Source: Episyrphus balteatus
Taxonomy: Eukaryota; Arthropoda; Insecta; Diptera; Syrphidae
Reading direction: 5' to 3'
Assembly: GCF_945859705.1 (NCBI RefSeq)
Contig: NC_079136.1
Coordinates: forward strand, 127,135,027 to 127,199,026
Length of the DNA: 64,000 nucleotides
The notes under the pieces are model-generated. The model saw only the letters and a program-made list of their open reading frames with translations. It did no database searches and was not told the origin of the DNA. This document shows positions 54,707 to 64,000 of this stretch, in pieces. A program made the translations under genes and the position numbers. How positions within the stretch are numbered: the first letter of the stretch is position 1; each line of letters begins with the position of its first letter.

Positions 54707-57601
54707 TAGTCTAAGAGCCAGCGACCTAATGTTTGCAGGTAATTGCTTAGTATTCACCCCTATGAAATATGTTTAAGGACATCCCCAGGCATGTTACTGC
54801 AAAAAAAAAAGTCTCGTGAGACGTGGCAAAAACGGTCTGCCAAGCACTTGAATGTGAAAAAAATTTTAAATTAAGAACTCGACCTTAAATCAAAAAAAAA
54901 ATATTTAAAGAGAACGGCAACACTTACAAAACTAAACGATACCATTTTTTAAAGGTAAAAAGTTATACTACTTTTTGGTTTTTATATAAATGTTTTTTGA
55001 TGAATAGTTTTTGAAACAAAAAATTTCAAACACAAAATTTTGAAAAAAAATTCAAAAAAAGTTCAAACAGTTTTTTTTTTCATAAAATTTACCCAATCAA
55101 GTATTATTTTTTTTTTGTTTTAATTTCTCTTATATATTTTGAGTCAAACACCGAAAACTAAAAGTCAAAATCTCTTTTACTTTTCGAGAAAACTGAAAAT
55201 TACCAAACCTTCTATTTTTTCACCAACGCCAAAATTACGGCTATTAATTATGTCTTTCAGAAAGGAAGTAAGATGTTCACGGGTTTTATTGCAGGAATCG
55301 TTCAATTGGTTATAAAAAAGATAAAACCGCGGAATGCTATTAAATGAGAGGGTGGGAACTGGAGATAGGGGTGCAAAAGCCCCCTTTTTGGTTTTTTCAA
55401 TATATCTCGTAAACAAAGCATAATTTTGAGATATTGTTCTTAATAAATTTTGTAGAGAATAAAATTTTCTATAAAAATAATGTTTTTTAAAAATTTATAA
55501 AAAAAATTTCCTTACCAAAACAGTCAAAACAAACAAAAAAAAATCAAACAAAATCAATTTTTTTCGTTTTTTTACTTTTTTGGTTGTGTCTCTTATTTGG
55601 GCTGAGATAGACATTAACATTGCCCTAATAAAACATAGAAGAGTAAATTTTCTTTGAAATGCTGGTCTCATCAAATTTTTTCATTGAAAATTAACCAAAA
55701 TATGGCCATTTGAACCTATCTTTTTTTCGCAGATTCAGTTTTTCTCAAGTAAAAAAGAAAAATTTGAGGGGAAAGTACTATAACTTAGCAACCAAGAATT
55801 GATAGCGGTTTTTTGTAGAAGGGTTAAATACAATCATTTTTTACTATGGGAGGGGGTGTCTATCTTCCCCCGTTTAGGCGGAAGGGGTTATTAAAAAAAA
55901 GAGAAATACTTAAAATCAAAAAAATTTATTAAAAAACAACGGTAACACTTACAGTTATGAACGATACTTTTTTCAAAAGCTAAAATTATACACTAAATTT
56001 AAATTTTTAAGTAAAGTTATTTAAATCAATTGCTTTCAAAATAAATGAATGAGCCTGGTAAAGAAAGTAGTTTTTGCATTTTTTAATTTTTTAAGGAAAA
56101 CAAGAAGGCATAGGAACATAATGATTTTCAGTTTTTGATAAGAAATCAAATGAGGCTGTTTACTTTATGGATAAACTTCGTATTGAAACCCAAAGTCATT
56201 CTTAAAATAGTAATCAACGCGTTTTTTAAACTTTTTTTTCTAAAATTTTGACTTTGAAATCGTTTATTTCGAAATAGTCGGTTTAAATAACTCAACTTAA
56301 AAATTTAAATTTAGTGTATAATTTTAGCTTTTGAAAAAAGTATCGTTCATAACTGTAAGTGTTACCGTTGTTTTTTAATAAATTTTTTTGATTTTAAGTA
56401 TTTCTCTTTTTTTTAATAACCCCTTCCGCCTAAACGGGGGAAGATAGACACCCCTCCCATAGTAAAAAATGATTGTATTTAACCCTTCTACAAAAAACCG
56501 CTATAAATTCTTGGTTGCTAAGTTATAGTACTTTCCCCTCAAATTTTTCTTTTTTACTTGAGAAAAACTGAATCTGCGAAAAAAAGATAGGTTCAAATGG
56601 CCATATTTTGGTTAATTTTCAATGAAAAAATTTGATGAGACCAGCATTTCAAAGAAAATTTACTCTTCTATGTTTTATTAGAGCAATGTTAATGTCTATC
56701 TCAGCCCAAATAAGAGACACAACCAAAAAAGTAAAAAAACGAAAAAAATTGATTTTGTTTGATTTTTTTTTGTTTGTTTTGACTGTTTTGGTAAGGAAAT
56801 TTTTTTTATAACTTTTTAAAAAACATTATTATTATAGAAAATTTTATTCTCTACAAAATTTATTAAGAACAATATCTCAAAATTATGCTTTGTTTACGAG
56901 ATATATTGAAAAAAACCAAAAAGGGGGCTTTTGCACCCCTATCTCCAGTTCCCACCCTCTCATTTAATAGCATTCCGCGGTTTTATCTTTTTTATAACCC
57001 ATTGAACGATTCCTGCAATAAAACCCGTGAACATCTTACTTCCTTTCTGAAAGACATAATTAATAGCCGTAATTTTGGCGTTGGTGAAAAAATAGAAGGT
57101 TTGGTAATTTTCAGTTTTCTCGAAAAGTAAAAGAGATTTTGACTTTTAGTTTTCGGTGTTTGACTCAAAATATATAAGAGAAATTAAAACAAAAAAAAAA
57201 ATAATACTTGATTGGGTAAATTTTATGAAAAAAAAAACTGTTTGAACTTTTTTTGAATTTTTTTTCAAAATTTTGTGTTTGAAATTTTTTGTTTCAAAAA
57301 CTATTCATCAAAAAACATTTATATAAAAACCAAAAAGTAGTATAACTTTTTACCTTTAAAAAATGGTATCGTTTAGTTTTGTAAGTGTTGCCGTTCTCTT
57401 TAAATATTTTTTTTTTGATTTAAGGTCGAGTTCTTAATTTAAAATTTTTTTCACATTCAAGTGCTTGGCAGACCGTTTTTGCCACGTCTCACGAGACTTT
57501 TTTTTTTGCAGTAACATGCCTGGGGATGTCCTTAAACATATTTCATAGGGGTGAATACTAAGCAATTACCTGCAAACTTTAGGTCGCTGGCTCTCGGTCT
57601 A
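54707..57601. mobile_element. 2.9-kb foldback palindrome: arms 54707-56025 and 56282-57601, loop 56026-56281
   Basis: The left arm, read 5'-3', is the reverse complement of the right arm over about 1.32 kb. For example, AAGCACTTGAATGTGAAAAA at 54844 matches the inverse near 57450, and GGGGTGTCTATCTTCCCCCG at 55854 matches the inverse near 56430. The arms differ by scattered substitutions and A/T-run lengths. The outer ends are TAGTCTAAGAGCC and, inverted, TAGACCGAGAGCC, flanked by TTA on both sides (54704-54706, 57602-57604). Both arms contain the same open frame of about 80 codons (55177-55416 minus, 56885-57130 plus), with no recognised domain. A transcript would form a 1.3-kb hairpin. Confidence 0.9.
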
Positions 57602-58017
57602 TTACTTTAATTAGCTTTTTTTACTGGATTTTTTTTAATGAAATCCATTTCCGTTTTTGAAACTATAGGTTTCAGTTCCAGATAAAATTTGCACTGCAGA
57701 TTTATGGTTCTTAAAAGTCTGGGAATGGGTTGAAAATCTGCAAAATGCAGATAAATCTGCACTAATGGCAACACTGCCAGGACCAAACTTCAATTTGGGA
57801 CCAAAATATGCACTTTTGCACAAAATTGGTGCTTGTTGCACTTCTAGTTTTATCTAAGATTCTAATTTTTGTATCCTAGTCCTAGCCTAACTTCAAACAA
57901 GCAGCAGCAGCCATTAATGCACTGTTAAAATTTATTTTAATTTTAATTATAAAAAATTGAATTTAAATGTTATACTATTAAATTATATAAATAATTAAAT
58001 TTTGATTATTATTAATG

Positions 58018-58180
58018 TCGGGACGGCGCGAACGCCATTCCCGGCTACCAAAAATTACACGAACGAGTTATTCACATTAGGAACAATCGCGAAGGTCAAT
58101 CCAACCGTAGTGCAATGGCCAGACCTCACTTCGGGGGAACCGCCTTGTTGATCACGGTAGCCCCTACGCCAGGTAAGTAT
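58018..58180 (-). ncRNA. U1 spliceosomal snRNA (163 nt), possibly a variant or pseudogene
   Basis: On the - strand the RNA starts ATACTTACCTGGCG, the sequence that pairs with 5' splice sites, and ends CGTTCGCGCCGTCCCGA. The four stem-loops appear in order: loop I; the U1A-binding loop CATTGCAC; stem III with TTCCTAATGTGAATAACTCG; the Sm site GTAATTTTTGG; and stem IV, GCCGGGAATGGCGTTCGC. Length and sequence fit insect U1 (about 164 nt). Most changes from the remembered fly sequence lie in stems I-III. The U1-70K contact loop reads GATCAACAAGG instead of the near-universal GATCACGAAGG, so this copy may be a divergent paralogue or a decaying one. U1 recognises 5' splice sites at the start of spliceosome assembly. 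Confidence 0.93.
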
Positions 58181-58220
58181 GCTTTACCGTTATATTGTTT
58201 CATTTCTTATTAATTTTTAT

Positions 58221-58241
58221 ACAAGAACTAACTGTAAATTG
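58221..58241 (-). promoter_or_regulatory. Possible PSEA-like element of the U1 gene
   Basis: At -61 to -41 from the U1 start, the - strand reads CAATTTACAGTTAGTTCTTG. That is the expected position of the snRNA proximal sequence element, and it weakly resembles the remembered fly PSEA (an AATTCCCAACTGGTT-type word). The match is partial; a poor PSEA would favour a pseudogene. Confidence 0.25.
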
Positions 58242-60600
58242 TATAGAATTAAAACCTAAAAATACTCCCTTAAAACATAAACTACCTTTTTTTGTTATCA
58301 ACCACACACACAAACTAAATAAACTACCCTCTCTTATACAAAAATATAAAACGCATGACAGGAAAAATAACTTGTTGAATGATATTCTAGGAAAAACTGA
58401 AAAAAAAAACACACAAAAATGTCTAAAATGCACAAGTAGAATTTTGTTCTATATTTTCAACCCTCATCCCTTGGAATAGGAAATGTGAAAAGTGAATTTG
58501 AATTTTCTTCAGCAGCACCGAAATGATAAATCTTATTTCACAATTAAATAGTTTCTTCAATTTTAAATTAGAAATTATGCAAAATTCAGCAAGTACCTAC
58601 CTAGTCTTCTACAGACTACAACAGATAGCTTCTGTGTGCACCTAGCTAATATGAATCTTTTCATTCCTCATATCTGTCTGCATCTTTTAGATTATTTGGT
58701 CTCCATCCGAAAGCCAAGTCAGCAATATATTCTTTTTTGTTTGTGAAGAAAAAATAAAAAACAAATTCATCTCGTAATTCGTTTTAATCACCATCAATTG
58801 ATGACCAAGCCACCTCATCATCAAAACCATAAAAGACGGAACACGAGGAGGGAAAATTGTCAACTAATTCGATGACCTCTTCAGGTCACCCATTAAGCGG
58901 CTTGTGCAGCAGCAACGGCATGGCAGCCCGTTCTCCCTTTGGAATTTCTATCATCACACTCGTTCAGCAGCCATCAGAAAGACGTTATAAGTCATCTTGT
59001 TCCGCTGCGATTACGATACATGATTGTGACTTGAGAACTGCGATTCAAGGGGATGCTGTGCCAAGTCATCATCATCACCTATAATACTGGCTTGATCTTC
59101 GATTAATTAAGTAAAAACCCCTCCCGCCTCCCAACTTCATGTTGCAAGACAAAAAATACTCAGTTAGATTGGTGGATCTGTATTCGTGTATCATCTTTTA
59201 ATGAATGAACACAAACCGAACATGAGAGCTAATTGTAGACTTGTGTTCCGAGTTTATAGCAAAACCTAAGCTTCGGGTTGGGTACGGGTTGTAGAATGTA
59301 GATATATCTCAGCAGAGGGCGCAAAACGGGGTTGGGAGAATCTAATTTGGTCTGTTTTAATCCGTTTCTTAAGTGATGTTAATGAATTGAGACTGAAAGC
59401 GGGTCACTCAAGTTCTTGACCTAACTAAAATCGTATACTATATATCATCAATTAGATATGGTGGTATCGTATCTAGTCAAGAAGTATGGGCGGCGAGTAT
59501 TGTCTGTTGTAAATTAGGGAAAAGAAAAACCGACTTTCGACTGTTTTTTGATTTTTAACTTGCATGAAAGGAAAAAAAATCACATACAAAAAATATATAA
59601 AAATTTTGAATAAAATAAATTGAAATCGAATCAAAAAAGAAAGACAAAAAATTTCCCTAAATTCTACAAATAGACTCTTGTCTTTTAACCTTGACTTTGT
59701 AAGTCTCTCGGTTGAAAAAAAAAATGAGTAAAAATGAGTTTTGATTTTTGGGTGTTATGTTTCAATCGAATTATTGAATTACATTTTGTGATGAGAATGA
59801 CAAAATGACCCAAATAGAATAACTTTTTAATGAACTTGCAATTAAATAATTTAAAAATAAATTAGGTATAAAAAGTGTATTAGTTGGCGATTTTCATTGA
59901 ATTTGTGGACACTTCAATTAAAGTACTTTTTTTAAGTGCGTGTTAAGAAAGAGAGGAAACAGTCATTTGATCTTTCGAACTTTTGTTAATTTTTTTATTT
60001 GTTTTGGCGAAAAAATGAGATACCATAGAGGAAATTGTTTTGTTGGTGATGATGAGTCGATTTCTTTGAATTTTTAAGATGTTTCACTTAAACTTCCGTT
60101 GTTTCAAGGAAAACTTATAGGTAATTTAGAAAAAAAAATTATTATGGAACTTTTATTGCTGAAATTAACACCACTTTACTGAAGTTATAACAGAGGGTGC
60201 ATAGAGCAAGAAGTACTTGGGGATACCACTCACTACCTTTGTCGATGTGCAGAACTATTTTACCTTCAACTTCCTTGGAAACCATTTCTTCCAGAATCCA
60301 TGTGCCCTACGTTGAGTTGCCGGGGTCCCGGGACAAGCGAATTTTTTCTCTTAATCAAGTGAGACATCAAAAAGAGAGACCTTTACGCTCTTTTAACCAC
60401 AAACCAAAAAAATTTTTGGAGGTTTGGTTCCGGTGATATTTCCAACCAAATATTTTGTGTTTTTTTCGTTTTGTTTAGTTTTTGAAGCCCATATCTTTTT
60501 ACCAAGTCTCGAAATTGGTTTTGAATAAAGGATATGAGTTCAAATTAACAGGTTCTATTGATTCAGTTAAAGAAGATTATAATTCTTTTTTTTTTATTAT
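58242..60600. other. Intergenic region without a supported gene
   Basis: This is mixed AT-rich sequence. Somewhat GC-richer stretches at 58857-59085 and 60197-60440 have short open frames but no recognisable domain, and neither gives a convincing exon with splice sites. Confidence 0.45.
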
Positions 60601-60615
60601 ACCTATTGATATTTT

Positions 60616-61274
60616 TACTTGCTCTATAGGGCAAGTATTGGTTTCGTGTAGAAAATAAAATTTGAGGTTTTAATCAAAACCAACATTACGATGATGGAGA
60701 AGATCAAAAAAGTGGTTTTCGTCATGCCGTCCGTCGGTCTGTGCGTGTGTGCGTTCCCTAGACCCGTTTTTTTTATTTTTTTAATATCTCCTTTTTAACT
60801 CATATCTCCCATATAACGTTTTCGACGTATTGCAATTTTCTCGAAAACGGCTGTAACGATTTTGATTAAATTTGGTATACTTAATAGACTTATTGATTCT
60901 AACAAAACTGCGTTTTTAGTTTTTCTCAAAAAATGCGGAGAACTGAAATATGGCGTTGCCGTTTTTTAAAAATTGACATATTTTATTTTTAAAGTTCATA
61001 TTATATTTCATCAAAGCATAAGTCAATTTTATTAAAAATTTACAGACATCATTTTGAAGTATAAAATGTAAAAAAAAAAAATATTTTTAAAAACATTTTT
61101 TGAAAAAAAAAAATTTTTTTAGTAGTTTAATTTTCAAACTTTCGATTTTTTTTTTTTTTTTGATTTTTTTTTCTCGACACTAAACAAAATCTTAAATTTC
61201 CAATATATATTTAAGATAAAGATACTGTAAACTACAAGAGCAAGTACGTGCGACCCAGTCGTGCATTTTATTTT
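60616..61274 (+). mobile_element. Dispersed repeat, copy B (TACTTGCTC...GAGCAAGTA family)
   Basis: It starts TACTTGCTCTATAGGGCAAG, then GAGGTTTTAATCAAAACCAA and ACATTACGATGATGGAGAA, GTCCGTCGGTCTGTGCGTG and TTCTCGAAAACGGCTGTAAC. It ends AGAGCAAGTACGTGCGACCC AGTCGTGCATTTTATTTT. Its landmarks are nearly identical to the copy at 43758-44342, with a different A/T-rich middle. It is non-coding. Confidence 0.78.
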
Positions 61275-61280
61275 TTCATA

Positions 61281-61442
61281 CATTCGGAAGCAGATATTTT
61301 CGGATCAAAGTTTCGAAACAAATTTTGGTTTACAGATACGAGTTCACAATGAGCAGGCCTATCAGTTTATGTAAAAAATTACAAATCTATTTTTTTAAGA
61401 TTTTCGAGAAAAAAATGAAGGTTAACCCCTTGCCTAAAAATA
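61281..61442 (+). repeat. Left arm of an inverted repeat pair (partner 63343-63500)
   Basis: It runs from CATTCGGAAGCAGATATTTT to GAAGGTTAACCCCTTGCCTA. The partner on the complement runs from CATTCGGAAGCAGACATTTT to AAGGTTAACCCCTTGCCTAA. Divergence is moderate. Confidence 0.85.
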
Positions 61443-62268
61443 ATTCAGGTAAAAAAATAAACCTTGGACAAACGAAGCACAGTGCACAACCAACAATTTT
61501 TTCACTGAATACAAAAATTACTTTTTGTGATTTTTAAGGTGACAAATAATAATTCCGTTATAATTTTAAAACTGGGTAGCCTCATTACCCATCAACAAGA
61601 CAGCCCATAATCATTGAATTTTCATGAAGACATTAAACAAAAGCCCCACAGTGCCTGCATATTATGTCGTTTATCACATATTGGTCAAATTAAAAAAAAT
61701 GAGAACCATCATCATCTTAAACAAAAATAACGGTTTATTTGCAAATCTCAAAAACAAACATCAAATCATAATAAATCCCCGTGCGAGTGGCAAAATAATG
61801 TACATTCCGGTTTAATCAAATGCAAAAATTCACGCTAAAGTCACACATGGCTATCAAAAAAATAAGATTTCCTTCAACAAGATTTCAAGAATTTTTTGCA
61901 CCATCACAATTAAATGTGCACTCCTGGAAAGATTTCATATCTTAAAATGAATGATTTGACATGCAAAGTGTGCACTAGCACACACCAGCTCAATTATAAA
62001 GATGCGCTATCCAAAACTTGTTCATATAAGCGCCACTTATGTGGTGGATGGGACACGGCACAATTGCAAAAATTAAATTGTTCTTCTTCTCGCTATGGAT
62101 ATAGCAGCAGCAGCAAAGATTCTCTTTTTGTGGACCAGGAGACGATATTTTATCGTATCAACTACAGTGCGCATTGCAATTATATAAATAATAAAAAAGA
62201 AGAAAATACCATTAACACTGGCATCATTACGATCCGCTATAAAACATAAATCATAAAATATTACTTAC

Positions 62269-62386
62269 AATATCCCCTGGGGGCTGCCATCAGGTTAGCA
62301 CCCAGGAGCAGCACCACGTATAGCTTAACAGTTCCTTCTGTCAAATATACCGGCTCTCTTGGCTCTATGCGATGATAACACTGCAT
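62269..62386 (-). CDS. Candidate first coding exon of an unidentified secreted or membrane protein
   Basis: On the - strand, an ATG at 62386-62384 opens a 39-codon frame with a basic stretch followed by VKLYVVLLLGANLMAAPRG (residues 20-38). This looks like a signal peptide or signal anchor with a small-residue cleavage zone. The frame runs straight into a consensus donor, T|GTAAGT (62268-62263), leaving phase 1. Codons use G/C more than the surroundings. I could not find a convincing next exon downstream (toward lower coordinates) and do not recognise the protein. Without a second exon it could be a chance frame. Confidence 0.3.
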
Positions 62387-63192
62387 CGATAACCCTCCGA
62401 ATCAATTTGAATTTCGATTTCTCTCTATTCCAATCCAAACTAACGAAGGAAGAGTTCTTTCATGGCTAATGTGTGGATACTCCCGGTAGATCAGTCCAGG
62501 GATAAACTTGTTCCATAGGTAAAACAACCTGAAGATATACTCAGTCATGATGAACATGAACACAAGATACAAAAAAAAAAAACAACAATCACGGAACAGA
62601 AAACATCTTTTCTGCATTTATCTATTCTATAGTACCGGCGCCCACCGCTGCTGCTGCTGCCGGTGCACTAACTCGATCTTATACTATACATAACTCCTCC
62701 ATCCAACCAACCGGTAAATATACCCAGGATAATCAAGCAATGATAGGGAAGAGAAACCATGAAGTACAACTAGCAAAGAACATAATTTCCCAATCACGAT
62801 TTCGAACCATATAACACCTACTCGATCCCTAATGATCTGGCTAATGTTACCAGTTCCTGACATTCACCGAATACTAGCGCCCTCTTACCGTGTCGCGCTG
62901 CAGTATAGTGTTGGCTTGCGGAGAGTGGTTTTTGTTGATCATGAAAGATGCCGAGATTATACATTCTCTTATAACGGTATTCCAAGATGTATGTATATGT
63001 ATTCTATATAGTTATGCGGTGGGTGACCGTCAAAAAGCATTTGCATGAAAGAGAAGTATCCTGGGGATACCAAAGAGGTCTTCTTTATTCTTGCAAGCTT
63101 CTCTACAGTTCATACATACACCCGCACTTCCAGCTCAATAGAAAAAAAAAAAAAAACGCCAGTGAGGTCGGCATGAGTATCAAAAAAAAAAA

Positions 63193-63577
63193 AATATTTC
63201 GATGCAAATAATTCAGCAAACAGACCACCAAGAAACTTTTGGTTTTCATCTATTAATAGAAATTATATATTATAAAAGAGACCTTTCTTTTGATGTATCA
63301 CTCGATGGATTTGGAGAATTGTTTTGAAAATGCATTATTTTTAGGCAAGGGGTTAACCTTGATTTTTTCTCGAAAATCTTAAAAAAATAGATTTGTAATT
63401 TTTTTACCAAAATGAATAGGCTTGCTCATTGTGACCTCATATCTGTTAACCAAATCTTGTTTCGAGACTTTGATCCGAAAATGTCTGCTTCCGAATGTAA
63501 GAAAAAAAAAAATATTTCGATTGCAAATAATTCAGCAAACAGACTACCAAGAAACTTTTGGTTTTTAGCTATTAATA
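63193..63577 (+). repeat. Direct repeat pair (63193-63263 and 63506-63577) flanking an inverted arm
   Basis: AATATTTCG, GCAAATAATTCAGCAAACAG and AAGAAACTTTTGGTTTT then CTATTAATAG occur in both copies, about 314 bp apart. The inverted-repeat arm 63343-63500 lies between them, as if an insertion or a tandem unit is bracketed. Confidence 0.8.
63343..63500 (-). repeat. Right arm of the inverted repeat pair (partner 61281-61442)
   Basis: This is the reverse-oriented copy of 61281-61442, ending at TCTGCTTCCGAATGTAAG. Together the arms enclose about 1.9 kb that includes the candidate exon at 62269-62386. Confidence 0.85.
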
Positions 63578-63585
63578 GAGCTTAA

Positions 63586-64000
63586 AGCCCAACTAACATT
63601 TGAGCTTCGTTAAAGGTATTACAGAAGCTATATTACAGCTTCTTTTTAGTTGTTGGGCATAGAAAAGGATACAAGTTTGACCCTTTATAAGAGTGTTCTT
63701 ATTAGGTCTATAAGAAGCTTAAACGAAGATTTACCGATGCTCTACCAAAAATCAATAACAAAACTTGGTAATTTCTGTAAAGCTTCTATAAATTCATTAA
63801 CCAAGCTTGTCCGAAAAACAAGCAATCTTCGGTTAAGTTTCTTTAACAGTATTTAAACAACTTATTAGAAGTAGTAAACAAGTTCGAACTTCTGTAAGCA
63901 ATTAAATTCTGAAGTAAGCTTAATACGAGCTGTATAAAAAGTAGTACCTGCGAGAGTTCAATTTACAGAAGCTGTTGTGTTAATTGGGAGAGACTCACCT
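63586..64000. repeat. AAGCTT-rich sequence, possible repeat running off the window end
   Basis: It opens with an imperfect palindrome (GCCCAACTAACATTTGAGC ... TTTTTAGTTGTTGGGC, 63586-63658). It then has many AGCTTC / GAAGCT / AAGCTT words. No gene is recognised. It probably belongs to a mobile element cut by the window edge. Confidence 0.35.

Noticed and set aside
60197..60440. GC-richer stretch with open frames on both strands (e.g. minus-strand ending KKWFPRKLK before GTAAAA)
   Set aside because: The donor is weak, no acceptor or partner exon could be defended, and nothing matches a known family.
61914..62249. 111-codon open frame on + with several cysteines
   Set aside because: It has no domain, a low-complexity Ser/Asn/Ile tail and no supporting signals, and it sits inside a repeat-bracketed segment.
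1..64000. CRISPR arrays, rRNA or tRNA genes
   Set aside because: No regular direct-repeat/spacer array, rRNA core or tRNA B-box with a foldable cloverleaf was seen. The regular array in bib intron 1 has ~143-bp degenerate units and is not CRISPR-like.

Overview
The window comes from an insect nuclear genome, almost certainly a higher (brachyceran) fly. It is very AT-rich, its introns are full of poly(A)/poly(T) runs, and it carries two intron-containing genes. One gene encodes a protein that matches Drosophila Big brain (BIB) nearly residue for residue over the channel core and in several blocks of the long C-terminal tail. I cannot name the species from the sequence; family-level placement would be a guess.

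Layout. (1) 1-42000: the big brain (bib) locus on the + strand, with five coding exons (926-1113, 5549-5715, 7388-7514, 36025-36232, 39336-40553) encoding 635 residues. Reading phases agree at all four junctions, and intron 3 is 28.5 kb. Intron 1 holds an unusual ~143-bp periodic repeat carrying a motif that looks like a tRNA-Lys primer-binding site. Intron 3 holds a 354-bp tandem duplication, a GC-richer patch near 14500, and the first of about a dozen copies of a palindromic miniature element flanked by TA. (2) 42000-45700: repeat-rich intergenic DNA with nested elements. (3) 45768-49565: a complete four-exon gene on the + strand for leucine carboxyl methyltransferase 1 (328 residues), the enzyme that methylates the C-terminal leucine of PP2A. 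(4) 50000-57605: mobile-element territory, with a 1472-bp element bounded by 29-bp inverted ends and a perfect 9-bp target duplication, a 221-bp miniature element, and a 2.9-kb near-perfect palindrome (two 1.32-kb arms around a 256-bp loop). (5) 58018-58180: a U1 snRNA gene or variant on the - strand, with an intact 5'-splice-site pairing sequence and Sm site but an altered U1-70K contact loop. (6) 58200-64000: intergenic sequence with more dispersed repeats, plus a candidate first coding exon of an unidentified signal-peptide or membrane protein on the - strand (62269-62386).

The genes are functionally independent: a neurogenic MIP/aquaporin-family channel, a phosphatase-modifying enzyme and a spliceosomal RNA. 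There is no operon-like logic. The most unusual content is in the repeats and the U1 variant. Motifs, boundaries, phases and duplications were read directly from the bases. Family names rest on remembered homologues, and no database search or alignment program was run.
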